NCBI RefSeq assembly: GCF_000001735.4 | Contig: NC_003074.8 | Span: 15,817,261 to 15,881,260 of the forward strand | From: Arabidopsis thaliana | Taxonomy: Eukaryota > Streptophyta > Magnoliopsida > Brassicales > Brassicaceae | Length of the DNA: 64,000 bases | Direction: 5' to 3' | Part shown: positions 36,606 to 47,990 of the stretch, piece by piece | How the letters are laid out: each line of letters begins with the position of its first letter | How positions within the stretch are numbered: position 1 is the stretch's first letter | The notes under the pieces: generated by a model | Database searches by the model: none | Seen by the model: only the letters and a program-made list of their open reading frames with translations | Told to the model about the DNA's origin: nothing | Program-made: the position numbers and the translations under genes

Positions 36606-37294
36606 AATTGATCCTCACCTCATGTATCCATGTCTCTTTGATTTTGCCTCAAGCCATGTTTTTTATTGTGTCTTGCTATTGGCGTTGCTTTGAGTAGGAG
36701 TAAGTCATGTGATGGGGTTAGTTGCTTTTTGTTGCGTTTTGGTTTGTGTCCTAGAGGAGCTAGTAAGGCCATTGGTGATCGTTGTGGTTTTGGAATGTTT
36801 TATCTTGCTCTGTGCTAGCCGACTTCGGGATTGAACTTGGTAGAGGGAGCTTGCAGCGTTTGCATAATTTGGCTCGCGAGGTTCCATTTTGGGAAAGCTC
36901 ATGGATGTGATTTTCAGGTCGCTCTCACATACCGGAGAAACGCATGTGATCGAGGATTTTGAGTTATCTGTCGTTGACGGCTCAATTTCGGACGTCCGGT
37001 GAAAGACTTCTAGTGTTTACAGTTTTCTGCAATTAGGCTCTTTCTCCTTGCATTAAACTCTTCTTTTCCAGCAACAAATTTGGAAAGAACAATCAAAATC
37101 GTCATCGCTTCATCTAACTCCCTTAGCCTTACTGCTTTGATTGAGTGGATGGACCGAATTTTAGTTATGGTTTATGCTTCTATGTTTTTACTTTTTTTTG
37201 CTATGGAACCATTTCTATAGGTCTATAATCATCGATTGTAAACTTAAATTGTTTTCATTTTTATGAAATATTTATATTATTAAAAAAAAAAAAA

Positions 37295-37462
37295 GGAAGT
37301 CAAACACATTAGTCATTTCTTAATGAATATGGATAGTCTAGAAGTTGTGAAAGTCAACGTTGCCCCTACAATGGATGATTCTATGAAGATGCAACTCACA
37401 TATATGATCTATTGAAACTTCCCGCATCTTCATCCAAGCTCAAGATACAAGTCGTATGATCA
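37295..37462 (+). pseudogene. F-box/FBD pseudogene, 3' end of exon 3
   Basis: Resumes the FBD exon interrupted at 30637: ACACATTAGTCATTTCTTAA, then GTGAAAGTCAACGTTGC, and finally the family C-terminus (CTCAAGATACAAGTCGTATGA). A small deletion breaks the frame near 37400. Confidence 0.8.
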
Positions 37463-37590
37463 TCAACATCCATAACTAAGTTCATGAACAATACCCAAAT
37501 TAGGTATATATCTTCAAAAATTTAATAGTAACTTTATTTTCTTCTTCTGTTTTATGTGTTTATGAGATCAGTCTTAATATTTCATACACC

Positions 37591-37735
37591 TGCAACAATC
37601 ACAATCTCTAACGTATGACTCAAGTCACTTCTATCAGTGAGAAACTTCAAGCAACCTTGTGGCTTCTGAACTAAAACCCAAAACACTTTCTACTTCTTCT
37701 TCAATCTTGCCTGATATGTTATTGTTCTCATTTTG
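37591..37735 (-). pseudogene. Duplicated 3' end of the KIN12E gene
   Basis: On the minus strand this reads through the last about 100 coding bases of KIN12E (GTATCAGGCAAGATTGAAGA-like and the CTTGAAGTTTCTCACTGATA end with the stop at 37636-37634), plus the start of its 3' flank. It sits just past the stop of an F-box/FBD pseudogene, tail to tail, exactly as the true kinesin and F-box genes do at 7.5-7.7 kb. The fragment therefore came in a segmental duplication with the F-box gene. Confidence 0.85.
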
Positions 37736-37739
37736 CTAA

Positions 37740-38771
37740 TTAAATATTTTAATATTTTGATAATACATATTTTAGAGTATCAAACATTTGACTAATTGAA
37801 AATTTATTATTAAGTTGAGAATTCAGTAAATAAAATTATGTTCTCGTCGACAATATTTTTGTTTTTTCTTGTTTTGTTCTTAAAAACTAGAAGAATAAAC
37901 ATGTGATGTCATTAAACATTGTTTTCAATTGAGTAAGAGTAATGCCTATATGCATCATCAACTTCAATATGCATGTAAGATGCTAGCACTGATGCTTGTG
38001 CTGATGTTTGGGTCACTTGGGATTTTGTTTTTTGAGATATTGTAGGATTTTTTTTCTTTGTCATCAGATATTATTTAGGACTTAAACGAGCCAAAATTGC
38101 GGAAAATTGTTAACATAAGTAATGTGTAGAGATATTGTAGGTTATAGGATGGAATATCCGAGTAATCCATCTGGGTGTTATTGTTTTTTTAAATTATTGA
38201 ACATTCCCCAAAAGTATTATAAATTTTACAAAAGTTTCAAAAATTATGCAAAATAGCCGTTCTGAAATTTATTTTTATGAAAAAATAGTGTTTATTTGGA
38301 TAGTATTTTTAGATATCCTAATCTTTTTATCCTCTTTTGGAATTTATTTTAATCTAAATTAGTGACTATTTGGATGATCTTTTTACCTACTAGAATATTT
38401 TTAACCAGTTCATTTTACTCGGAATCTCATGTCTAATATTTTTTGGGGAATATTATTTTACAATACCCAAATTATTCATTACCGACCTTTATCCAATTTT
38501 TTTTACCTAATACCCCAATTGGTTACCCTGCTCTAGTAATTGATGCACCACATAAATAAAAAGAAAAAAATAAGAAACTAATTGAAATTTGAGAATTTGT
38601 GTTTAAAAATTCTTAATTAAAGAGTATCTTTTAATTAATTTTTGAATAAACTTATTTTATAGAATCATGATGATAAAAAACAGAGTTGATATATATTGTA
38701 TTCTATTTTCATTTTATTTATAAATGATTTTAAAAAATAGAGGATGTAACTAAAAATATTAAATATCTAAA
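37740..38771. other. AT-rich intergenic region
   Basis: No coding region supported. Bases 38190-38420 hold short phrases (ACTATTTGGAT, AGTGTTTATTTGGATAG) repeated in loose form, as in a decayed MITE. Confidence 0.4.
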
Positions 38772-39233
38772 GAGAAATTCCCCAAAATAGCACAATTTTA
38801 AGTTTTTTGGACAAAAATAGCATTAAAAAGTTTTTTTGACATAAATAGCACTCAAATAATTATTTGAGAAATTCCTAAAAGTAAGACTAAAACAAGTTTT
38901 ATGGACAATAATAATACCACAATTTTATATAAAATCTATTCAACCAAAATAAATTAGAAATAAATTTAAAATATTATATTTGGGTTCTCTATTTTCAATT
39001 TAGGGTATATATTTCAAATATTTAAAAGAATTTTTGATTCATTTTAATATTAGTTTATGGTATTATATTTGGGTTTCCTATTTCCAATTTAGGGTATATA
39101 TTTTCACCATTTAAAAGAGATTTTTCATTTTAAAATTAGTTTGTAGTATTATATTTAGTTCTTTTTATTTCCAATTTAGGATATATATTTTCACTATTTA
39201 AAAGTTTTTTAGTGCTATTTGTGTCAATCCCCC
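38772..39233 (-). mobile_element. MITE-like element, copy without the hAT insertion
   Basis: Reverse-orientation relative of the element at 20.2-21.55 kb, with the same ends (AAATAGCAC type) and the same repeats of CCAATTTAGG plus TTATATTTGGG. At the place where the other copy carries the hAT element this one has a single AAATATAA (reverse strand, 39156-39149). About 460 bp, no coding content. Confidence 0.7.
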
Positions 39234-39257
39234 TTTATTTTATTTAACTTAGTTTTC

Positions 39258-39470
39258 TAGGGGTGGGCATTTCGGTTTAATTTCGGGTTCGGTTTGGGTT
39301 CGGTTCGGTTCGGTTTATTTGGGTTTTGTAAAACTCTAACCATACTCAACCGAAGTTAGTTTGGTTTGGTTTGTGTTTGGGTTAGTTCTAGTTTGGTTCA
39401 GTTCGGTTTGGTTTGGTTTGTGTTTGGGTTTTGTAAAACACTAACCATACTTAACCGAAGACTCTTCTTT
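39258..39470. repeat. hAT-like end fragment with GGTTCGGTTT low-complexity repeats
   Basis: Begins TAGGGGTGGGCATTTCGG, a typical hAT-type terminus in plants, followed by GGTTCGGTTTGG and GTTTGGGTT runs. A 70-bp block (TGTGTTTGGGTT...) is duplicated near 39372 and 39417. The matching right end was not found. Confidence 0.4.
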
Positions 39471-39818
39471 ATCAAGTTATGAATAAATGTTTGTTTTTGT
39501 AAGACTTCACCATATATAGCACCATTTTATATTTTAGTTGCATCCTCTATTTTTGAAAATCCATATATAAATAAGATGAAAATATAATTTTTTATATCAC
39601 TCCTCTTTTACCATCATTATTCAATAATTTATTTAAAAATAAATTGAAATACCATAAGGTCATATATAATTAGTTATTTTTATTTAGTTATATATATATT
39701 AAATTATTTATTTAAAGCTAGATAAAATATGTCTAAGAACAATTTTGAAAAAGATAAGGAAAGAAAAATAGAATATGTCTAAAAAATAGTATGTTTGATT
39801 TTAAAGATTTGTAGCCAT

Positions 39819-41462
39819 TGATGCGTGTTTTAATCTACCTCAAAGTTTTACCTTAGAGATCACATGATTACTGCAAGGGCACATTGAATCGTCTGTAGTA
39901 TTTAAGGATCGAATTACACAGAGAGAAGATGTTTAAACGAATCTATCACAAGAGAGTAAAGCTATGACAAATCTATAAAAGGGGTAAATTGCAAGTAAAA
40001 TAAATAAGAAAGTAAAGTAAAGTAAATAAGAAAGTAATCGAAGGCAAGTAAAAGCAAGTAAATTGTAAGTAAAGAAAAATAAGAGACAAACGCTGGGCAT
40101 TCAGGTAAATTGTAAGTAAAGCAATTCCAAGTCTCAAACATACAAACACTAAAGTTCAACTCACCCTAGGTTATAGGAGAGAGTCGGCTAAAATCCATAA
40201 ACTCAATTACTCAACTCACGCAAGTAACAATGCATACGTTAAAGCAATAAGATCAAGTTTGATTTTAGTTCATAAAGTGCTATAACTCAACTTTCGCAGG
40301 TTATAACACGATACACATTCGTAAGCTAGGTTCAACCATACTAAGCAACGTTTTGAGAAACTTAGACACTTGAGATCATGGGTTAGTTCATGACACCAAC
40401 CACATGCATTAAAACCAAACTTAACTAGAAAGAATACTATATAAACGATCAAACCAAAATCCTAATATCGCCAATCGGACAACCGATCATTACCCCCCTT
40501 TGATTAGCCCTTGAAACCCAACTAGAAAACTACTCTAGCATGGTGGAAGAACTCATCAAGGGTAGGTTTGATACACACATAAGAAAGAGATGAATAAGAA
40601 CTGAATAGGGTTTACAAATTACTTCTTTGAATGTCGAATGCAAGAGGTAAGACTTCACCTTAATAGATCTTAGAGTACACAAGAGAAAAAGAGATATTTG
40701 GTGTTCTTCAAAGCTTGAGATTTTCAACGAAGGGTGTGGATTCTAGGTGAGCAAGGTAACGAAGGGGATCTCGTTTTGGGGCAAGAAGAAGCAAACCTAG
40801 GTTTAGGGTTTAGAAACAAGTATTTATAGGTTTTGGGGACCAAGGAGTCAGTTTAAGGGCAAATCCGTCTTTTCTTCACATTAGATCAAGTGTTGGACGA
40901 ATGGGCTTAGCCCGGTCACGTTATTTCATGACTGTTCTCATCAAGGGGCTCCGGAACGGTAACGAGCTTTGTGACCAGTCCCAAGTGGGACTTCTCCACC
41001 GGTCGCGGGCATACGTCTGAGTTCAGATAAGGCTTCACTTCAAGAGGCCTTAAAATCAATCGTTGATCGTATGAGTCCAACTCCAGATTTATGCGAGTCC
41101 TGACTCTTCTATATTTACATAGAGTCCAAAATATCTCAATTCCATGCACGGGGAAGTGATCAACAAATGCAAAACCTTCGCAGCTACGAATCTGTCCGAA
41201 AACGCATATCGATCTCCTTTTGGCCAATTTTCTGTTAAAACTCTTGAAACCTTCTTGACTTCTAAAATACTTGATTATCTACTTGTTCTATGATGACACC
41301 AAATACTCCCTAAAACATAAGAAACGTATAGCCAAAAGTGGCTAAAATGTCATGTTATTAACCATTTTTTAGAACAAATCACAAAACAAAAATAGAAAGT
41401 GAATTAATGCTAAATGAAAAATAAACATGTGAGGTATTAAATTAAGGAATCGATTGTTGGCA
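39819..41462 (-). repeat. Solo LTR of a large Ty3-type retrotransposon
   Basis: On the minus strand the end is AACACGCATCA (39819 side). A TATA box CCTATAAATAC lies at about 40831-40821. The AAGGATCGAATTACACAGAG block (39906) matches the LTR at 12.8-14.0 kb. The right border is a guess; GCCAT before the left end and GGCAT near 41458 may be a decayed duplication. An AAGTAAA-rich simple repeat lies at 39985-40085. No internal domains. Confidence 0.5.
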
Positions 41463-41979
41463 TGGGGTCATTACGAAAACTTTAAACGAAAATTTTATGG
41501 GGGTCCTGCCTATAAAATTTTAATGAGACTTACCTTAAAAAAAAAATCATAAATGTTATGGAGGCCCTGTCAATATAGCCTACAAATATCTCAAAAGAAA
41601 AAAAAATAAAATAAAAAAAAAAATCCATGTGAACCAAACATCAGTGTGTGCTATTCTCAGTACATGCATTAGTGATATCATCTTACAGGCAAAGGTATAT
41701 TAATTTTTGAATCAATGAAGACATAAATCAGAACCGATCAGGAGACCATATAATCAGGATAGATATCCAAAAGTTTAATTACTGCATAAGCAAGATTGTT
41801 GATTGGCTCTCTCAGATTGTGAAATTACAACCTGCAACTTCTTAATCTATTTTATTAGTTCTTACAATAACTCATATTGAGCCAGATCACATGAGTCTGA
41901 TTTAACATTGAAGCAAGATTTAACTGTTCCCGCAACTTCTTCTCCGGATTCAGTATGAAACCAAGATTCTGAGTCTTTG
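41463..41979. other. Intergenic DNA with F-box flank-derived repeat
   Basis: Bases about 41800-41900 (CTCTCAGATTGTGAAATTAC and following) recur in similar form at 48030-48120, both near F-box scraps, so this is duplicated gene-flank DNA. A-rich tracts at 41535-41625. No gene supported. Confidence 0.4.
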
Positions 41980-41993
41980 TTGTTCAGCAAATC

Positions 41994-44025
41994 TTTTTTT
42001 TTTTTGAAAGAATGTAAAATTATATTCACCCAAAAAAAACGTTTGTTACAATGAATGCGACATGATTTTAAAGAATCTAAAAGAGTTAAGAACAATTAGA
42101 ATGATTTCTAGCTATGGATTTGAAACCAAAACTGCAGCCCGCCTTGGAGTCGTGTATTCCCAGACTTTATAGCCGTGCTGAATCTGTTTCGAATATTCTT
42201 GTCGATGATCTTTGCAAGTTGCGTTACCGGGATAGCAAGCCCCCCATGTCGCCTACTATTACGCTCTCGCCATAAACTGTGGATCGTTGCTTGGAAAGTA
42301 TAACGAAGAGTGAAGAGATGTAGATACTGACGGGATGTATCCAGCAGATGTGGAGTGATAAGGCTCCAACTCGAGATGCGTCGACCATGAAAAAGACCTT
42401 TTGTCAAAGAGCACCAGATTTGAGAGGAATAGGGACACGAAAAAAAAAGGTGATCTCGTGTCTCCAATTCCTCATCACAGAACACACAACCATGCCAAGC
42501 TTCAGAATTCCATTTGCGGAGTTTATCACCCGTCGCAAGTCTGTTCTGAAAAGCAAGCCAAGTGATGAACGAGAATTTCGGAGTAGCAGAAGAGAACCAG
42601 ACCCCCCGATACCAATCGCAGCTTGGGTTTATGGTTCTTATTTGCTGCCAAGTAGTTGAAGAAGAGAAAAAGCACTTAAAGCTGTCCTCCTTTTGTTTCC
42701 AAAGTGAGCGATCACTCTCCGTGCCTCTGTTTTGTATAGCCAACGCTATGTAATTCTCAATCTGATTTAAAAGATCCACTCTGTGTCTCTTTCTCCGATG
42801 AGTATTCATGACCTCAGCAACTGTAGCATGACTCGCAATACCCAGATCTATTATTCCCCGTGACCCTAACAGTTGATGAAGTCTGCCAAGCGGACACCAA
42901 TGATCATACCAAAAGGATGTGGAAGTTCCAGAACGTACTTCCATTCGATGGAATAGACTAGCTTTGTCTCTCTGCTGAAGTATTTTTTTCCAAATCCAAG
43001 ATCCCATACAAGAATTGCCCTTAACAGACCAAAACGATTCCTTACGTATCAAGTTTTTAGAGAGCCATTGAACCCACAAAGAATCCCGAGCCGACAGTAT
43101 TCTCCATATAAGCTTCAAAAGACTAACCTCATTCGTTTCTTTTAAAGTCTTTAAACCCAACCCTCCTTCTTTTTTTGGCTTACACACTTCCGACCAAGCT
43201 ACTTTAGCTCTCTTAGCATTGAGTTCAGGACCAGACCACAAAAAAGCTGAGAACAACTTCTCTATCTCAACAAGACAAGCCTTCGGCAATCGAAAAACAG
43301 AGAACCAAAAGTTAATGATGCTAGAAAGAACGGACTTGATCAGTTGTAATCTACCCGCAAAAGACAAGAACCGAGTGGTCCAGGATGTAATGCGAGTTCG
43401 TATCTTCTCAATAAGAGGAAGATAATCCATCTGCGACATTCGCTTAGTAAGTAGAGGCAGGCCAAGATATTTAACCGGTAATGTACCTAACGCAAAAGGA
43501 AACTGTTGAAGAATAGCTTCCTTAGCTCGTGGAGAGATTCCTGCCATGAAGGCTGTTGATTTCTCCAAGCTTATCTTTAACCCTGACATAGCCGCGAACC
43601 TATCAAAAACTTCAAGAGTGCCCTTGATGGATTTAGTAGTTCCATCTGAGAACACCATTATATCATCGGCAAAACACAAGTGTGTGAGACTCATATTACG
43701 ACACCGAGGATGATAACCAATCCGTTTTTCCTCAACTGCCTTGTCAAGCATACAAGAGAGAACGTTCATACAGATGACAAAGAGGTATGGAGATAAAGAA
43801 CAGCCCTGGCGAAGACCCCGTTCACTGCGGAAATAACCCGAGAGCTCTCCATTCACCTGAACCGAAAAAGAAGCAGTACTTATGCAGAGTTCAATCCAAT
43901 GGATATAAATATCTGGTAAGCACATAGCCTTTAGAATATTTAACAGAAAAGACCATTGTACAGAGTCAAAAGCTTTCGATATATCAATCTTAAGAGCACT
44001 CCGGCTAGATATACTTTAAAGACCA
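41994..44025 (-). mobile_element. 5'-truncated LINE (non-LTR retrotransposon) with TSD
   Basis: One open frame on the minus strand (605 aa from 43925, and open further up to about 44015) encodes the C-terminal half of a LINE ORF2. It shows KIDISKAFDSVQW, GLRQGCSLSPYLF, the catalytic CFADDIMVF, KYLGLPLL and the zinc-binding end (WRERNSRRHGG). The 3' end has an A tail (T tract 41994-42005). A perfect 14-bp duplication TTGTTCAGCAAATC flanks it (41980-41993, 44026-44039). Endonuclease and the first RT motifs are missing, so it was truncated at integration. The long intact frame implies a fairly recent insertion. Confidence 0.9.
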
Positions 44026-44207
44026 TTGTTCAGCAAATCATAACAACGTACTTTGAAGATCCTAAGCTTTATAAACCCAAACCAAGTTTTTTTTTTCTTT
44101 TTTTTTTCTAGTTTTTATGATTTGCATGATAAGAAATAATAAATCACTATCACTAAAACAAAAAACCTTACTTTGAAGACCTATAAATAACTTTTGGATG
44201 ATGATGA

Positions 44208-45940
44208 TCACACGACTTGGATCTTCAGTTCTAATGAAGCTGCGGGAAGCTTCAACAGATCCTCTGTGAGCTGCATCTTTTTGAGGTCATCCATTGTAGG
44301 TGCAACATAAACTTTCACAACTTCAAGACACTCCATATTCATTAAGAAATGGCTAATGTGTTTCAACACGGTTGCACTTCCTTGGTACTGCATGATACGC
44401 AACATCTTTATTTGGTTATTTGGGGGAATTTGAATCCCTACAAACCGATGTCTTCGTCCAAAAGTGTAACGATGCAGATCCTGAAGCATCAAGAGGATCG
44501 AGACTAGTTTAATTACATGTCACAGACTCACAGACATATATAAAAATTAGAAAAAAAATTAGGGTTTGCTTCATACCGAGAGAACCAGAGTTTTGAGGTT
44601 TGGAGAACGCTCTAGCAGAAGAGGCAGAATCACTTTCAAACCTTCCTTTTTTACTCGAAAACACTAACTCAACAAGGTTGTTTTTTTTTTTTTTGCTAAA
44701 CTGTTAATATCATTAGAAAGAAAAATGAAACTGTTTGGCTTTTACAAAGTAGAGCCATTAGCTTTGAGACCTTGGCAAAAAGAATAAAACAAGATTTCAA
44801 AGAAGGGAAAACACAAAAGGGTGTTTATGATATCCAAAGCGGCATCAAGTCACGAAAACGTTTCCGATGTCGACAATGTTACGAACCTCCCTGTTAATAA
44901 TTCTGAAAATAGAACCCGGAGGGATGGAAACCTGATTATGAACAACATTGTTTCGTTGCTTCCAAATATGGTAGATCGTTGACTGCGCTGCAATAATCCT
45001 CAACAAGGTTGTTTAATTAACATTGGTAGTCCACCTTTGTAGTATACGGAAATCACCTGATAACACACACACGTTTGAACCTAGACAACGTTTTAACAAA
45101 CAAAACATGAGAGACCATACATTAAAACTGACTTCGACAGCCAAGCAAGTCAAGTGAAGGGTCTTGACGTTGTGTATCTCCTTGATGAGATTTTTTACAT
45201 CCGCGTCATTTTGCACCTGGCTATTGTCATCTTCTAAGAAATGAAGGTCCAGTGTAGCTTTGGCAAGTGAATCTAAATTACAATGTGGATCTTTAGGCTG
45301 AAGAAAACCAGAGTAGTAGAAGTCGACAACATTGGGTGTATCAAGTGTAATAACGCTATGATGACCATCATAACAACTACTGCTATTGATAACTGAGAGT
45401 TTCTTAATGCTTTTGCTGGATATAACGTATGAACTTCCTCTAAAATTATTGTAACGTATGGTTAAGTCCTCAAGTGCAGGGCAAGCAGCGAAAAATACAT
45501 TTGCTAATGGATATTTCCAAAACCAGATAGAATCAAGGAGGAGAACCTTTAGTACTGGGAGAGATGTATCAGGAGAAAACTCATAGATGTGTTGGGTTTT
45601 CCCCAATGACAGCTTAACCAGTGTTGTGCTGGTGAATACTTGGGATGGGAAACTAAGCCACGATGTAGATATTATCTGTAGGTGAAGCTCAGAAAGACTG
45701 TGTAGCATGGCCTTACATATCAAGTGGTCAATGTCATCCTCTACTTCGGATATTACTTCGGATATCTTCGGGACGCCCGGAGATGGGATCGTCAAAGTCA
45801 AGATTATGACTGAGAGCAAATAGAGTCCTCCACCTTTTGGAGAGAAGAGAGGTTGAAGCAGCTTGTTTTGTGGCAAGGAAGGATAAGATTTTGACAAGAA
45901 GATCATTTGGAAGACAATCCATTGAAGCCACGCAATCCAT
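44208..45940 (-). pseudogene. F-box/FBD pseudogene, frameshifted and LINE-interrupted
   Basis: The usual three exons are visible: 45940-45133, 45056-44577 (interrupted) and 44480-44208. The F-box ([30 protein letters not shown]) ends in a shifted frame after GRPEDI near 45750, where a segment present in the 9.1 kb gene is missing. Leucine-rich repeats and C-terminal residues continue in another frame. Exon 2 is split by a 318-bp LINE end. Exon 3 FBD residues ([20 protein letters not shown]) are well kept, so decay is recent. The true gene start is 45940; a longer frame from 45957 reads the F-box region out of frame. Confidence 0.85.
44681..44998 (-). mobile_element. 5'-truncated LINE 3' end inside F-box exon 2
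   Basis: A 14-base T tract (44681-44694, an A tail on the minus strand) and duplicated CTCAACAAGGTTG (44668-44680 and 44999-45011) mark target-primed integration. The minus-strand residues before the tail read STIYHIWKQRNNVVHN, the typical C-terminal motif of plant LINE ORF2. Different family member from the 2-kb LINE next door. Confidence 0.88.
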
Positions 45941-46029
45941 AGAGACAGACTATACAAGGTAGAGGTTCAACTTTCAAGCTTTCTCTCCGTAGATAGATAC
46001 AAAAACCCTAAGGGTTGACCTAGAAAAAT

Positions 46030-46299
46030 CATTCGTCAAATTAAAAACGAGAATATACAATACTTACAGGATCGGCAACTTTAGATTGTTTTGTTTTCAG
46101 GGTTTTGCCCTCGATAGGGTTTTTCTTGAGGGAAATTGTCAGAAAATTATATTTGTGTCGATGGTTCAAGAGACGATGGGATGATATATAAATGCTATAT
46201 CTGGTTCGGTTCAGTGTGGCAAACCAACCTCTATTTTAGTTTTTTTAACATAAGTCTCTAATAAATTATTAAGACTAGCCGTCAATTTTACTAACTAAG
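46030..46299. other. Upstream flank of the F-box pseudogene
   Basis: Contains TATCTGGTTCGGTTCAGTGT near 46196, shared with the upstream region of the gene at 9.1 kb. No gene supported. Confidence 0.5.
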
Positions 46300-47272
46300 A
46301 CTATCCTTAAAAATATGTTTCCAATTGAACCGGTCATTAAACCGAGATTAACCACAAATCCGCGTTTACTGTACCGCGATTGTGATTTACCCAACTAATC
46401 ACTCACACCGTTAAGAAGACAACGTTGTTTTGTAAGTCTACAATGGAGCTTCAAAAAAACACCACAGGGAGCCGATACAGTCACACTCACACAGAGAAGC
46501 AGTCTATGTGATCAATGAGAGTAGTTCTAGTTCTTTATTGATTTAGATTGTCATTGGAACAATTTTCAACCTCTTTTGTCTATTTTGGATGATATATTTT
46601 GGGAAGTTGATTCTATTTAGGATGTTATTGTTTAGGTTGACTGATTGATTTGGAGTCTTATCTATCCTTATGATTAGGAGTTTTATCTATTTCGATTTGT
46701 CATTTTCCTTACCAATTAACACAACACATAACATATATAGATAGATTCACATTATAAAACAAAGACAAAACGACGTCGTTTTCTTAACGGGTGTGGGATT
46801 AGTCGGGTAAATCACAATAGCGGTACAATAAACGCAGATTTGTGGTTAATCTCGGTTTAATGACCGATTCAATTGGAAACGTATTTTTAAGGATGAATCT
46901 GAAAGTACATGTTGCAATTTTAAGAATTATCAAAGTTTATGGTGGAAATTTCAGGAGCAAAAAGTGTGGGGGGGGGGGGAAAGCTGAGAATGCAATAATT
47001 AGTTTATGGCTATAAAATCATCCAACCCTTTTCTTAATGGATATAGGTGATGAATCGGGTAAATCGCAATCGCGGTACAGTAAACGTGAATTTGTGGTTA
47101 ATCTCGGTTTAATGACCGGTTCAATTGGAAATGTATTTTTAAGGATGAATCTGAAAGTACATGTTGTAATTTAAAGTATTATCAAAGTTTATGGTGAAAA
47201 TTTCAGGAGCAAAAAGTATAGGGGGAAAAGCTGAGAATGCAATTAGTTTATGGTTATAAAATCAGCCAACCC
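46300..47272. repeat. Inverted repeat plus tandem duplication (MITE-like)
   Basis: The arm at about 46310-46432 (AATTGAACCGGTCATTAAAC and following to TTAAGAAGACAACG) is matched in reverse by about 46770-46895. The right arm and its following 120 bases then recur directly: units about 46782-47029 and 47031-47270 share TGTGGTTAATCTCGG, ACATGTTG and TTTCAGGAGCAAAAAGT. A G homopolymer lies at about 46969-46979. The roughly 340-bp loop has no recognised gene. Confidence 0.75.
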
Positions 47273-47661
47273 AATTTCGAATCTTGTTGGTATAGTTTAG
47301 TAGAGTTCTTTTACTTACTAATAAGATTAAGATAAACTTAATCGGTAACCTTGAATTTTTACAATAGACTCCACTTGAATCTTTGGGAGTAGACTCATCC
47401 GGAGAAGAAATGGTTTAACAGAATATAAAAATTTATTTGTGATGGAATCAACTGCTTGAGACTTTAGCTTTGGATCGTAGTGTTGATGAAGAAACCGAAA
47501 ACAGAAGCATGCTTTCGCTCCGAAATTGGATGCTATATATGGAATAAATTAGTATTTACGCTATGAGCAGAGGGATGATGTCTTTTGTGATGAGAATTCA
47601 CAAGTGGAACCATACTTATAGCTAGGGAAAGAGCTTTGTGAGATGGTTAACCAAGTTACTG
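47273..47661. other. Intergenic, no gene supported
   Basis: Possible scraps of Copia internal sequence; no motif strong enough to name. Confidence 0.3.
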
Positions 47662-47990
47662 TTAGAATATGTCCCACATCGAGACTTTGATAATTTGTAG
47701 AGCAATATATAAGTATGTGGTAAACATCCACTCTTGAGCTAGCTTTTGGGTGTTAGTTCGGCCCATACAAATCTAGGTTTTACGTGTTTTGATTGTGGAC
47801 CACCCATGTTTGTCCAGTCCCACAAACTTCACGCTTTAGATGTCCAATTCTGAGCGTGAGGGGGATGTGTTATAATATGTTTTACATTGAGACTTTCATA
47901 GTTTGTGGAGCAATATATAAGTATGTGATAAGCCTCCACTCTTGAGCTAACTTTTGGGTGTGAGTTAGGCCTAAACTAATACTGTATGAG
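47662..47990 (+). mobile_element. Copia LTR pair remnant (TRIM-like or internally deleted)
   Basis: TGTTAGAATATGTCCCACAT at 47662 is a typical Copia LTR start. About 205 bp on, TGTTATAATATGTTTTACAT restarts the same sequence after a purine tract (GCGTGAGGGGGATG, about 47855-47870). Both copies continue through TGGAGCAATATATAAGTATG. Two LTRs are thus separated by under 100 bp of internal DNA. The 3' copy is cut near 47990. Confidence 0.55.

Larger units (their letters stand above)
30638..37294 (+). mobile_element. Poly(A) retroposon split by a Ty3 element
   Basis: Two halves, 30638-31457 and 36611-37294, join across the Ty3 insertion to about 1.5 kb. The right end is a 13-base A tract (37282-37294). 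The flanks GGAAGTGAAAC (30627-30637) and GGAAGTCAAAC (37295-37305) are a target-site duplication with one mismatch inside F-box exon 3. The GC-rich 5' part and absence of a long reading frame resemble the retroposon at 10.9-12.6 kb in style. Possibly Sadhu-like; the class is unproven. Confidence 0.6.

Noticed and set aside
42108..43925. 605-aa frame as a host gene
   Set aside because: It is the C-terminal half of a LINE reverse transcriptase with A tail and target duplication.
45013..45957. 314-aa frame as an intact F-box gene
   Set aside because: Its N-terminus reads the F-box region in the wrong frame; the true F-box frame (45940) stops early, so the locus is a pseudogene.
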